A DNA stretch of 64,000 bases from Streptomyces sp. NBC_00223 (GTDB lineage: Bacteria > Actinomycetota > Actinomycetes > Streptomycetales > Streptomycetaceae), in assembly GCF_036199905.1 (NCBI RefSeq), contig NZ_CP108109.1, forward strand, positions 1,674,001 to 1,738,000. The letters run 5' to 3'. The notes under the pieces were generated by a model. The model was not told the origin of the DNA, did not search any database, and worked only from the letters and a program-made list of their open reading frames with translations. A program made the position numbers and the translations under genes. Shown piece after piece: positions 8,231-17,217 of the stretch (within the stretch, counting starts at the first letter, position 1; each line of letters begins with the position of its first letter).

Positions 8231-9409
8231 TCAGCGCGGCCAGAGGTCCGGGTCGGGCGCGAACCGCACCCGCAGCGTCTCCTCGCGCAGCGCCGCGCCC
8301 GCGACCGTGCAGCGGCGCAGCGCGGAGGGCAGCGGCACGATCCGCCGGAAGCCGCCCGCGTCGACCACGAGTTCATCGCCCCTGCGGACCAGGTCGAGCC
8401 CGTCGCGGGTGGCGCCGGGCAGCGGCAGCGACCAGAGGAACCAGCCGTCGTCGGCGAGCCGGTCCTCGACGCTCCACGGCTCCGGCGCGCGGCGGGCGGC
8501 GGCGGGCACGGCCACCGGCGGCTCGTCGGCGGCGAGCGGGGCCCCGCCCAGGTGCGGCAGTTCGCGCAGGGGTACGGAGTCGGCGGCGCACTGGTCGGCG
8601 AGCGCCTTGAGGTGGGCCTGCTGATGGCCGGAGAGCGCGGACAGAAACGGATCGGCCGAGCCGGTCGGCAGCAGCCGGTTGGCGACGACCTCGGCGAGCC
8701 GGTTGCCGTACAGGGCGAGCCCGGTCCGCGCGGTGCGCAGCGCCTGCCCGGCGGAGAGCCCCGGCTCCAGGACGACAGTCACTGCCGTCCCGGGGTCCTC
8801 GATCACCGCCTGGACGGAGGCGAGTTCACGGTCGGCGCGGGCGGCGGCCTCGTAGGCCCACTCGGTGGGCATCGGCACCCCGGCGAGCTGGGCCAGCACC
8901 GGCCGCAGGGCGCGCGCGGCCTGGCGGTCGGCGGGCAGCAACCGGCCCAGGTAGCGCCGCAGTTGCTCGGGCAGCGCGAGCAGGGCGACGGCCTCGCGTA
9001 CGGGCGGCAGATCGACCACCACGAGGTCCCAGGGCGCCGGGTAGGCGGTGCCTTCGCTCGTGACGTTCGCCTGCCGCAGGGCCCGCAGCAGCGCGAAGGC
9101 GCCCGCGCCGGGCAGTTCGGTCAGTTCCTCGGGGTCCAGCGGGGGCGCGCCGAGCAGCGAGAGCAGGCTGCCGATCCGGCCCTGGAGCTCCTGCGCCCCG
9201 GCCCGGAAGGACTCGGCCGCGTCGACCCGGACGACCCGCAGACCCGGTACGGGGTCGGCCGCGGCGGTCCGGTCGGCGGTCAGCAGCACCGTACGGGCCC
9301 CGGCGCGGGCGGCCGTGGCGGCGGTGGACGCGGCGACCGTGGTGACACCGGCCCCGCCCGTGCCGGTGACCAGCAGGGTACGGACCGGGGTGCGTGCCGG
9401 GGCGGCCAC
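8231..9409 (-). CDS. ArsA/GET3-like ATPase homologue with degenerate Walker A
   Basis: A 392-aa protein with the fold order of ArsA-family ATPases: a P-loop region at residues 13-26, a hydrophobic strand ending in DLVVVDLPPVRE (Walker B-like) near 128-139, and a C-terminal domain resembling that of ArsA homologues. The P-loop reads GTGGAGVTT where active enzymes have GKGGVGKT, so both the signature Lys and the phosphate-binding Lys are absent. It may bind nucleotide weakly or act as a non-catalytic partner. The GTG start directly abuts the TGA of the SRPBCC gene, indicating coupling. No arsenic-resistance genes are nearby. Confidence 0.78.
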   Translation of the reverse strand: MAAPARTPVRTLLVTGTGGAGVTTVAASTAATAARAGARTVLLTADRTAAADPVPGLRVVRVDAAESFRAGAQELQGRIGSLLSLLGAPPLDPEELTELPGAGAFALLRALRQANVTSEGTAYPAPWDLVVVDLPPVREAVALLALPEQLRRYLGRLLPADRQAARALRPVLAQLAGVPMPTEWAYEAAARADRELASVQAVIEDPGTAVTVVLEPGLSAGQALRTARTGLALYGNRLAEVVANRLLPTGSADPFLSALSGHQQAHLKALADQCAADSVPLRELPHLGGAPLAADEPPVAVPAAARRAPEPWSVEDRLADDGWFLWSLPLPGATRDGLDLVRRGDELVVDAGGFRRIVPLPSALRRCTVAGAALREETLRVRFAPDPDLWPR

Positions 9410-9943
9410 TCAGACCGGCTTCTTGGGCTCTGCGGAGGGGTCTGCGGCGGCCTCGGTGCCGGCCTCGGCATCGGGCTCGGCCGGGGTCTCGGCGGAGGCG
9501 GCCGGGACCGTCTCGACCCGCTTCTTCAGGCCCGCGAGCGCCCGGTCGATGATGACCTTCTCGGCCTTGCGCTTGATCATGCCGAGCATCGGGATCTTCA
9601 CGTCGACCGTGAGCTGGTAGGTGACCTCCGTGCGGGCGCCGCCGTCCAGCGGCGCGAGGGCGTAGGAGCCGTCCAGCGTGCGCAGCATCTGGGACTTCAC
9701 CAGCGACCAGCGGACCTCGTTGTCGCCGATCCAGTCGTAGGCGAGCGTGTGGTCGTCCTTGATCGCGCCCGCGTCGAGCAGCAGCCGTACCTTCTGCGCG
9801 CGGCCCGCCTCGTCGGAGGCGAGCACTTCGGCCTCCTTGACCTCGCCGGTCCAGTCCGGGTAGCTGCCGAAGTCGGCGATGACGCCCATGACGGCCGCGG
9901 GCGCCGCCTCGATCGTGATGCTCGACGTCGTGTGTTCCGCCAT
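9410..9943 (-). CDS. SRPBCC-fold (polyketide cyclase/dehydrase-like) protein
   Basis: Predicted START-like helix-grip protein of 177 aa that would bind a hydrophobic ligand. Core elements: SSITIEAAPAAVMGVIADF near the N-terminus, then WTGEV, a central sheet region, and a long C-terminal helix (IKRKAEKVIIDRALAGLKKRVE). The last 35 residues are an Ala/Glu/Pro tail. Its stop codon is followed directly by the GTG of the ArsA-like gene, so the two form a unit. Role unknown. Confidence 0.8.
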   Translation of the reverse strand: MAEHTTSSITIEAAPAAVMGVIADFGSYPDWTGEVKEAEVLASDEAGRAQKVRLLLDAGAIKDDHTLAYDWIGDNEVRWSLVKSQMLRTLDGSYALAPLDGGARTEVTYQLTVDVKIPMLGMIKRKAEKVIIDRALAGLKKRVETVPAASAETPAEPDAEAGTEAAADPSAEPKKPV

Positions 9944-10044
9944 CGCCGTGGCCCTCCGGACTACTGCTGAAGCTGGTGAAGGTTGCTGCTGCTGCCGTGC
10001 TGCCGGCTTTGTGCGAAGGCTACCGCGCCCAGGTGGGACGGCCG

Positions 10045-10806
10045 TCACCACTCCAGTGCCCACGGGGTGCGGGTGTGGTTGAAGTGGCCGACGTTCACAC
10101 ATTCGGTACGGCCGATCCGGGTGCGGCGGACCAGTGGCTGGTGGACATGGCCGAACAGGGCGTATTTCGGCTGCGTCTCGCGGATCGCGGCCAGCAGCGC
10201 CTCGCTGCCGCGCTCGAACCGCCGGGCGGTCGTGTCGTAGCAGAGTTCGGGGATCGCGGGCGGGATGTGGGAGCAGAGCACGTCGACCGGGCCGAGCGCT
10301 GCGACCTTGGCGGCGTACTGCTCGTCCTCGATCTCGTACGGGGTGCTCATCGGGGTGCGCAGACCGCCGCCGACGAAGCCGAAGACCCGGCCGCCGATCT
10401 CCGCGGAGGCGCCGTCGAGCACGGTGGTGCCCGGCCGGGCGTACTCCGGCCACAGGGTGGGGACGTCGACATTGCCGTAGGTGGCGTAGGTGGGGGTCGG
10501 GAAGGCGGCGAAGAGCTCCGCGTACTGCCTGCGGACGGCGGCCTCGATGACGGCCCGGCGGTCGAGACCCGCCCACAGCCGCCGGTCCAGGGTGCGGGCC
10601 TCGTCGAAGCGGCGGGCGGTGCGCAGTTCGACCATGCGGTCGGCGTTCTCGACGCCGAACAGGTCGGGGAAGATGCCGCGCGCGTGGTCGGCGTAGTCCA
10701 GGAAGAGGATGAGGTCGCCCAGGCAGATCAGGGCGTCGGCGCCGTCCCCGGCACGGGCCAGGGCCTCGGTCGCGCCATGGACGTCGCTCACCACGTGCAC
10801 CCGCAT
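10045..10806 (-). CDS. Calcineurin-like metallophosphoesterase
   Basis: Binuclear-metal phosphoesterase of 253 aa. The five family motifs are present: DVHG at 8-11, GDLI near 30, GNVD near 97, an H in CSHIPP near 174 and GHVH near 223. Between the last two is a YDTTARRFERGSEALL helix. It stands alone between the SRPBCC gene (101-bp gap) and the divergent fadD-like gene. Physiological substrate not evident. Confidence 0.85.
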   Translation of the reverse strand: MRVHVVSDVHGATEALARAGDGADALICLGDLILFLDYADHARGIFPDLFGVENADRMVELRTARRFDEARTLDRRLWAGLDRRAVIEAAVRRQYAELFAAFPTPTYATYGNVDVPTLWPEYARPGTTVLDGASAEIGGRVFGFVGGGLRTPMSTPYEIEDEQYAAKVAALGPVDVLCSHIPPAIPELCYDTTARRFERGSEALLAAIRETQPKYALFGHVHQPLVRRTRIGRTECVNVGHFNHTRTPWALEW

Positions 10807-11040
10807 GGGGTCACCTTATAAGCGGGCGTACGGCGAACGGGTGTCCGAGCGCGGAGCGCCCGCACACGGGCCGGACGCTGGTCTACTGTTCCGGCAGCGG
10901 GCCCGGCCCCCAGGCCGGTGTGTGATGCTTAAAACATCTGTAGTGCGCCTCTATCGCCGGAGCTTTACCGATGGGTAACGTCCAGCCCGTCCGTCACCTT
11001 CCCTCCGGGTGCGCCGTGGCACCGATGAGGAGCAACTGCC

Positions 11041-12837
11041 TTGCGTGAGTTCAGCCTTCCGGCTCTGTACGAGGTCCCCGCGGACGGCAATCTGACGGAT
11101 CTGATCCGGCGCAACGCCGCACAGCATCCGGACACCGCGGTCATCGCCCGCAAGGACGCGGCGGGTCACTGGGAGGACGTCACCGCGGCGCGCTTCCTGG
11201 CGGAGGTACGGGCGGCGGCCAGGGGCCTGATCGCCTCGGGCGTCCAGCCCGGCGACCGGGTCGCGCTGATGTCCAGGACGCGTTACGAGTGGACGCTGCT
11301 GGACTTCGCGGTCTGGAGCGCGGGCGCGGTGACCGTACCCGTCTACGAGACGTCCTCGGCCTCGCAGGTCGAGTGGATCCTCGGCGACTCCGGCGCGGTC
11401 GCGGTCGTGGTGGAGTCCGGGGCGCACGAGGACACGGTGGAGTCCGTACGGGAGCGGCTGCCGCGGCTCAAGCACATCTGGCGGATCGACGCGGGCGCGG
11501 TGGACGCGCTGGTCGGGGCGGGTACGGATGTCTCCGCGGCGGTGGTCGACGAGCGGTCGGCGGCCGCGGGCGCGGACTCCCCCGCCACGATCGTCTACAC
11601 CTCGGGCACGACGGGCCGTCCCAAGGGGTGCGTGCTCAGCCACCGCAGCTTCTTCGCCGAGTGCGGCAACGTGGTGGAGCGGCTGGGGCCGCTCTTCCGC
11701 ACCGGGCACTCCTCGGTGCTGCTCTTCCTGCCGCTGGCCCATGTCTTCGGCCGACTGGTGGAGGTGGCGGCCGTGATGGCGCCGATCCGGCTCGGGCACG
11801 TGCCCGACGTCAAGAACCTCACCGACGATCTGCGGTCCTTCCGGCCGACGATGGTGCTGGGCGTGCCGCGGGTCTTCGAGAAGGTCTACAACTCGGCGCG
11901 GGCGACCGCCCAGGCGGGCGGCAAGGGCCGGATCTTCGACCGGGCGGCGGCCACCGCGATCGCCTACAGCAAGGCGCTGGACACACCCGCGGGCCCCTCG
12001 CTGCGGCTGCGGTTCACGCACAAGCTGTTCGACCGGCTGGTCTACGCCAAGCTGCGCGCCGCGCTGGGCGGCCGGGCCACCCACGCGATCTCCGGCGGGG
12101 CCCCGCTGGGCGAGCGGCTGGGCCACTTCTACCGGGGCATCGGCTTCACGGTCCTTGAGGGCTACGGCCTGACCGAGTCGTGCGCGGCGACCGCGTTCAA
12201 CCCGTGGGACCGTACGAAGATCGGTACGGTCGGCCAGCCGCTGCCCGGCTCCACGGTCCGGATCGCCGACGACGGCGAGGTGCTGCTCTACGGCGAGCAC
12301 CTGTTCACCGGGTACTGGAACAACGACGCGGCGACCGCGGAGGCCGTCTCCGACGGGTGGTTCCACACCGGGGACCTGGGCACGCTCGACAAGGACGGGT
12401 ATCTGGCGATCACCGGCCGCAAGAAGGAGATCATCGTGACGGCCGGGGGCAAGAACGTCGCGCCCGCGGTGATCGAGGACCGGATCCGGGCGGACGCGCT
12501 GATCGCCGAGTGCATGGTCGTCGGCGAGGGGCGGCCGTTCGTGGCCGCGCTGATCACGCTGGACGAGGAGTTCCTGCCGCGGTGGGCCGAGCAGCACGGC
12601 AAGTCGGCGCGTACGGCGGCGGAACTGGCCGACGACCCGGATCTGCTGGCCGCCGTGCGGCGGGCGGTGGACGTGGGGAACGCGGCGGTCTCCACGGCGG
12701 AGTCGGTGCGCAAGTTCGTCGTCCTGCCGGGGCAGTTCACCGAGGAGTCGGGGCATGTGACGCCGTCGCTCAAGCTCAAGCGGAGTGTGGTGGCGAGGGA
12801 TTTCGCGGCGGAGATCGAGGGGTTGTACGAGCGGTAG
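11041..12837 (+). CDS. Long-chain fatty-acid-CoA ligase (AMP-forming)
   Basis: Activates fatty acids as acyl-adenylates and then acyl-CoA. The 598-aa protein has the AMP motif YTSGTTGRPKG near 183, GYGLTES near 377, the D in HTGDLG near 446, and the C-terminal GRKKEIIVTAGGKNVAP motif near 459, with a catalytic Lys near the end (LKLKRS). It matches the FadD15/long-chain group. The TTG start follows GGAG at about 9 nt. Its promoter lies in the 234-bp divergent spacer with the phosphoesterase gene. Confidence 0.9.
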   Translation: MREFSLPALYEVPADGNLTDLIRRNAAQHPDTAVIARKDAAGHWEDVTAARFLAEVRAAARGLIASGVQPGDRVALMSRTRYEWTLLDFAVWSAGAVTVPVYETSSASQVEWILGDSGAVAVVVESGAHEDTVESVRERLPRLKHIWRIDAGAVDALVGAGTDVSAAVVDERSAAAGADSPATIVYTSGTTGRPKGCVLSHRSFFAECGNVVERLGPLFRTGHSSVLLFLPLAHVFGRLVEVAAVMAPIRLGHVPDVKNLTDDLRSFRPTMVLGVPRVFEKVYNSARATAQAGGKGRIFDRAAATAIAYSKALDTPAGPSLRLRFTHKLFDRLVYAKLRAALGGRATHAISGGAPLGERLGHFYRGIGFTVLEGYGLTESCAATAFNPWDRTKIGTVGQPLPGSTVRIADDGEVLLYGEHLFTGYWNNDAATAEAVSDGWFHTGDLGTLDKDGYLAITGRKKEIIVTAGGKNVAPAVIEDRIRADALIAECMVVGEGRPFVAALITLDEEFLPRWAEQHGKSARTAAELADDPDLLAAVRRAVDVGNAAVSTAESVRKFVVLPGQFTEESGHVTPSLKLKRSVVARDFAAEIEGLYER

Positions 12838-12887
12838 GCGGTGGCGGGCGGGCGTACGGGGGCCACGTGGGCGGGCGCCCGTACCGC

Positions 12888-14018
12888 TCAGAGCAGGGAC
12901 TTCAACCGCTCGGCCAGCAGGTCCCAGCGCCAGGACTGCTCGACCCACTGGCGGCCCCGGTCGCCCATCCTGGCGCGCAGTTCCGGGTCGCGCAGCAGGG
13001 TGAGCACGCGTTCGGCGGACTGCTCGGGGGAGCCGCCGGCCACCACCCAGCCGGTCTCCCCGTCGAGTACGGCGTCCGGGGCGCCGCCGGAGTCGCCAGC
13101 GATCACCGGGAGCCCCGTCGCGGACGCCTCCAGGTAGACGATGCCCAGCCCTTCGACGTCCAGGCCGCCGCGGCGGGTCCTGCACGGCATCGCGAAGACA
13201 TCGCCGGCGCCGTAGTGCGCGGGCAGGTCCTTCCACGGGACCGGCCCGGTGAAGCGGACGGCCGAGGCCACGCCCGTACGCTCGACGAGGCGTTCCAGGT
13301 CGGGGCGGTAGGGGCCGTCGCCGACGATCAGCAGCACGGCGTCCGGGAACTCGCGCAGGACGCGGGGCATCGCGAGGATCAGCGTGTCCTGGCCCTTGCG
13401 CGGTACGAGCCGGGACACGCACACGACGACGGGCCGGTCGGCGAGGCCGAGCCGGGCCCGTACGACGGGGCCGCCCGAGTCCGGGTGGAAGGTCTTCTCG
13501 TCGACGCCGGGCGGGAGTTGCACCATCCGGGCGGCGGCCTGGGGGGTCAGCGCGGGGGCGATACGGGAGCGGGTGTACTCGCCCAGATAGGTGAGGGTGT
13601 CGGTGCCTTCGCCGATGCGGCGCAGGAGTTGACGGCTCGCCGGGAGCTGGGCCCACCCGGCTTCGTGACCGTGCGTGGTCGCGACGAGGCGGGTCGCGCC
13701 GGCTTTGCGGAGGGCGGGGGCCATCAGGCCGAGCGGCGCGGCCGCGCCGAACCACACGGAGGAGCAGCCGTGTTCGCGCAGCAGCGAGACGGCCCTGCGG
13801 GTGGCCCTGCGGGTGGGCACGAGCATCTTGGTGCGGTCGCGGATGACGGGGAAGGGCTGGTCGGCGTCGAAGTGGGCGACTTCGGTGCCGTCCTTCCAGG
13901 TGGAGGCGTAGACGACGACCCGGCCCGGGTCGAGCCGGAGCGCCATGCTGTGCACGAACGACTGGATCCCGCCGGGGCGCGGCGGGAAGTCATTGGTGAC
14001 GATCAGTGTCTTCTCCAT
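12888..14018 (-). CDS. GT4 glycosyltransferase, PimB-like phosphatidylinositol mannoside mannosyltransferase
   Basis: Retaining GT-B glycosyltransferase of 376 aa, probably using GDP-mannose in phosphatidyl-inositol mannoside assembly at the cytosolic membrane face. The N-terminal domain begins LIVTNDFPPRPGGIQ (GGI loop). The donor domain has CVSRLVPRKGQDTLI near 205 and EGLGIVYLEASATGLPVIAG near 294, including the EX7E motif. ATG 14018 begins exactly at the family N-terminus; open frame upstream of it is repeat-derived. The gene is convergent with fadD, 50 bp apart. Confidence 0.85.
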   Translation of the reverse strand: MEKTLIVTNDFPPRPGGIQSFVHSMALRLDPGRVVVYASTWKDGTEVAHFDADQPFPVIRDRTKMLVPTRRATRRAVSLLREHGCSSVWFGAAAPLGLMAPALRKAGATRLVATTHGHEAGWAQLPASRQLLRRIGEGTDTLTYLGEYTRSRIAPALTPQAAARMVQLPPGVDEKTFHPDSGGPVVRARLGLADRPVVVCVSRLVPRKGQDTLILAMPRVLREFPDAVLLIVGDGPYRPDLERLVERTGVASAVRFTGPVPWKDLPAHYGAGDVFAMPCRTRRGGLDVEGLGIVYLEASATGLPVIAGDSGGAPDAVLDGETGWVVAGGSPEQSAERVLTLLRDPELRARMGDRGRQWVEQSWRWDLLAERLKSLL

Positions 14019-14139
14019 CGCCCCCGACCCTACCGGCCGCATCCCGCCCCGAGCGCACGACGCGGCACCCACCGCTCCCCCTCGCGCCGAGCCCCAGCCC
14101 CCTTTCCCGCCGCACCGGCGGACCGAGCGCACCCCCTAC

Positions 14140-14580
14140 TCCGCCGCAACGGCGAGACGCGGGGACGAACCGCACCGGCGGTGCCCAACGGGCCGAGCCC
14201 GCAACGGCACCGCCGGACAGCGGCGATCCGCTTCCCGCCGTCGCGGCGGAAAAGGGGTGGACGTCAACGCCACACAACGCCCCAGAAGCCCAAGGCGGCC
14301 GCCTTGAACCCGCCGCAACGGCGGGACGCGAAACGAACCGCACCGGCGGTGGCCGACGGGCCGAGCCCGGAACCGTACCGCCGGGCAGCGGCGATCCGCT
14401 TCCCGCCGTCGCGGCGGAAAAGGGGTGGACGTCAACGCCACACAACGCCCCAGAAGCCCAAGGCGGACCGCCTTGAGACCGCCGCGGCGGTGGCCGACGA
14501 GCCGAGCCCGGAACGGCACCGCCGGGTAGCGGCGATCCGCTTCCCGCCGTCGCGGGGGGAAGGGGGCGGGCGTCCGTGTC
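14140..14580. repeat. Tandem repeat in the GT4/M48 intergenic region
   Basis: Three copies of a GC-rich unit lie in the 573-bp spacer 14019-14591. The marker cggcgatccgcttcccgccg starts at 14221, 14389 and 14530, giving periods of 168 and 141 bp. The first two units share over 100 nearly identical bases (…ggacgtcaacgccacacaacgcccc…). Short self-complementary motifs such as ccgccgtcgcggcgg recur in each unit. No gene is supported here: open frames exist on both strands only because of base composition. 14019-14139 has no recognisable feature. Confidence 0.8.
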
Positions 14581-14591
14581 GGCGGGACGTG

Positions 14592-15758
14592 TCAGGGGGT
14601 GGGCCCCGCGTCCCGCCGGCGGGACGCGCGGGCCGTGGCGATGCGGGAGGCCGGCGTGGGATGGGTGGAGAGCAGGACGTGGAGGAGCCGCGGCGGAGCC
14701 GGATCCGCCACGTTCGCCACCGTGAGCCGCCGCTGCATCGCGATGAACGCCTCCGCGTCCCCCGTCAGTTCCAGCGCGTGCCGGTCCGCCCGCCGCTCCA
14801 CCCGCCGGCTGAGCGCCCGCCCGAACGGTCCCGCGACCGCCCCGAAGACGGCCGCCGCCGCGGCCAGCAGCCACGCCGACCTCGGATCGGCGAAGCCTCC
14901 CACCCCCGCCAGATCCAGCAGCGGCCCCCACGTGACGACGGCCGCGAGCCCGCACACCCCCACCGCCGCGCCCAGCGCGCCGAGCGCGGTCCCGCGCGGC
15001 ACGTCCCCGTGCACCACGTGCCCGAGTTCGTGCGCGACCACCAGCTCCACCTCCCGCGGCTCGGCCGTCGCGACGAGCGTGTCGTAGGCGACGATCCTGC
15101 GCGTGCGCCCGAACCCGGACACATACGCGTTGAGCGCCGTCGTCCGCCGGGACGCGTCGGCGACCAGCACGTCCCGCACGGTCACCCCGTCCCGCGCGGC
15201 CAGCGCGAGCAGCGCGTCCCGCAGCGGCCCCGCCTCCATCGGCGTGAAGCGGTTGAAGAGCGGCTCGAAGACCAGGGGCGCGACGAAGGAGAGCAGCACC
15301 GTCACCACCGCCGCTCCCCCGGCAGCCCAGGCCCACCACCAGCGGGTGACCCCGGCGAGCCCGTACACCGCGAAGAGCGCGCCGAGCGTCAGCGGCAGGG
15401 AGATCAGCAGGCCGCGCAGCTGATCCACCGCCCAGCCGCCCCACCCCTGGGTGACCAGGCCGAACCGGGACCGTACGACCCGCCCCCGCGCCGCGAAGGG
15501 CAGCCCGAGCAGCTGCGGCAGGACGACCAGCGTGACCGCCGCGCCCACCACCCGCGGCGCCCAGGCGTCGCCGAAGGCGCCGACCAGCCTGGCTCCCCCG
15601 GAGGTCAGCCCGAGGGCGAGCAGCAGCGCGAGCGACGCCGCCGAGGAGCCGAGCGCGAGCGGTACGACGGCCCGCCGCAGCGCCCGCCCCCGGGCGACCT
15701 GCTCGGGTGTGAAGTCGGGCTCGTCACCGGGCTCCGTACCAAGATCCGGGCCGCTCAT
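14592..15758 (-). CDS. M48-family membrane zinc metalloprotease
   Basis: Predicted CAAX-prenyl-protease-type (Ste24-like) membrane peptidase of 388 aa. It has several hydrophobic segments in the first 190 residues and the zinc motif HELGH at about 243-247. Two more membrane segments follow, then the third-ligand region ERRADRHALELTG near 325. The long periplasm/cytosol-facing loop RRIVAYDTLVATAEPREVELV before the zinc site is typical. Its ATG overlaps the upstream TGA (ATGA), coupling it to the lipoprotein gene. Substrates unknown; envelope quality control is a reasonable guess. Confidence 0.85.
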   Translation of the reverse strand: MSGPDLGTEPGDEPDFTPEQVARGRALRRAVVPLALGSSAASLALLLALGLTSGGARLVGAFGDAWAPRVVGAAVTLVVLPQLLGLPFAARGRVVRSRFGLVTQGWGGWAVDQLRGLLISLPLTLGALFAVYGLAGVTRWWWAWAAGGAAVVTVLLSFVAPLVFEPLFNRFTPMEAGPLRDALLALAARDGVTVRDVLVADASRRTTALNAYVSGFGRTRRIVAYDTLVATAEPREVELVVAHELGHVVHGDVPRGTALGALGAAVGVCGLAAVVTWGPLLDLAGVGGFADPRSAWLLAAAAAVFGAVAGPFGRALSRRVERRADRHALELTGDAEAFIAMQRRLTVANVADPAPPRLLHVLLSTHPTPASRIATARASRRRDAGPTP

Positions 15759-17017
15759 CCCAACTCCCCCTGCACATAGGCGCGCCAGCGCGCGGTGAAC
15801 GCGGCCGTCCCGACCCCGAGCGACGCCCGCAGCCGCGCGTCGAGCGTGCCGCCCTTGGCGACCGCGCGGTAGAAGCCGGTCAGCGCCTGCGGCGACCACT
15901 CGTCGGCGATCATCCGGCAGGCCAGCCACCCGCCCTCGTACGCCTGCGCGAGACCGCCCGAGGTGGACCGGAAGTCCGCGTCGGTCGGCAGCGACTCGGG
16001 CACGCGGCCCGCGGCCACGTCGGCGGCGAGTTCGGGGGCGATCTGCCGGGCGGTACGCCCCGAGCCGCGGTAGGCGACCCAGTCGGCGATACCCTCGGAG
16101 AGCCACAGCGGGGTGTGCGCGTCGGTGGCCAGCCGCGTCGCCACGTGGGTGGTCTCGTGGGTGAGGACGACCTGCCGGCCGAAGGCGGAAAGCTCCCCGA
16201 ACGCCTCCGGGTTGACGATCACCCGGTCCGCAGGCGCCTGCGCGTTGCGCCCCAGCTCGCCGGTGGTGACAGCCGCGATGCCCCGGTAGTCGTCGGCCTT
16301 CGCGTCGAGCAGCGCGGCCATCCGGTCGAGCGAGGACGGCACTTCGACGACGACCTTGCCCGGCCAGCCGCTCCCCCACGCGCGGGTGACCGCCGGAACG
16401 GCCCGGTCCGCGTCGTCGGCGTACCCGCGCAGGTCGGCCGCCGAGGCGGTCCCGAGCACGAGGCTGTGCGCCCCGCGCACCACCCGGACCGGGCCCTGGT
16501 CCCACAGCTGTACGGCCGTGCGCCGGCCGCTCGGCGCGCCGTCGTCGTCCCCGGCCACGTACCAGCGGCCGTCGCGCTCGGCGAGCGTGAGGTACGCGGT
16601 CGAGACGACCGGCTCGGTGTCGTATCCGCGCAGCCGGTAACGGAGTTCGACCTGCGCGGCGGTGCGCCTGCCGCCGGCGTCGGCCGCCGGCGGCAGCGGG
16701 AAGGCGCCGACGCGCACCAGCGTGTACGACCAGGCGGCCAGCGGTACGTCGGCCAGGTCGGCGAAGACCTGCCGCTGCCGGGCGAGGAAGCGGGTGGACC
16801 GGGGATCGACCCCGGCGAGGAAGGCCGTACGGTCGTGGTGGAGCACGGCCGACGCCTGCCGGGCGAGCAGCGCGCGGGCCCCGGCCAGGTCCTCCGTCGC
16901 GGTCGGCCGCGGCCGCGCGGCGGACGAGCACCCGCCCACGAGCGCGAGCAGCAGCGCGAGCCCCGCCACCCGTACGCGGACGGCGACCCCGGAGTACCGA
17001 CCCGCCGCCGCGAACAC
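15755..17017 (-). CDS. Putative lipoprotein with gluzincin (peptidase MA-like) domain
   Basis: A 420-aa exported protein. A signal segment VAGLALLLALVGGC ends in a lipobox Cys near residue 30. The central part resembles an NTF2-like or adaptor domain. A zinc-peptidase motif HETTH lies near 287-291, with a candidate third ligand in LSEGIADWVAY. It overlaps the M48 gene by 4 bp, so two putative zinc peptidases are made from one transcript. The exact start is uncertain: GTG codons inside the first 15 residues would also give a signal peptide. Confidence 0.78.
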   Translation of the reverse strand: MFAAAGRYSGVAVRVRVAGLALLLALVGGCSSAARPRPTATEDLAGARALLARQASAVLHHDRTAFLAGVDPRSTRFLARQRQVFADLADVPLAAWSYTLVRVGAFPLPPAADAGGRRTAAQVELRYRLRGYDTEPVVSTAYLTLAERDGRWYVAGDDDGAPSGRRTAVQLWDQGPVRVVRGAHSLVLGTASAADLRGYADDADRAVPAVTRAWGSGWPGKVVVEVPSSLDRMAALLDAKADDYRGIAAVTTGELGRNAQAPADRVIVNPEAFGELSAFGRQVVLTHETTHVATRLATDAHTPLWLSEGIADWVAYRGSGRTARQIAPELAADVAAGRVPESLPTDADFRSTSGGLAQAYEGGWLACRMIADEWSPQALTGFYRAVAKGGTLDARLRASLGVGTAAFTARWRAYVQGELG

Positions 17018-17040
17018 GCCCCGATCGTACGGCCCCGGGA

Positions 17041-17217
17041 CGCGCGGGCGGACGCGGGCGCGCGCTACGGCCGGACGGCCGGCCCCGCGGGCGGGTCAGG
17101 GACGGGTGACGGTGTTGACGGGCATACCGGGGCGCGCGGGCGGACGCGGGCGCGCTCCGCGACCGGACGCGCGGCCCCGTGGGCGGGTCAGGGGCGGGTG
17201 ACGGTGTTGACGGGCAT
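17041..17217. repeat. 85-bp direct duplication covering the 3' end of an NlpC/P60 gene
   Basis: 17133-17217 contains the last nine codons and stop of the NlpC gene (MPVNTVTRP) plus downstream sequence. 17041-17125 is a nearly identical copy, offset by 92 bp, that still spells MPVNTVTRP and a stop but has no gene body attached. The two copies differ mainly in the GC-rich middle. It looks like a local tandem duplication after the stop. Confidence 0.85.

Noticed and set aside
12180..15779. A 1199-codon open frame on the plus strand spanning several genes
   Set aside because: It is antisense or out of frame to clearly recognised genes (fadD end, GT4, M48 protease) and has only Arg/Gly/Pro-rich composition; it is a GC-bias artefact.
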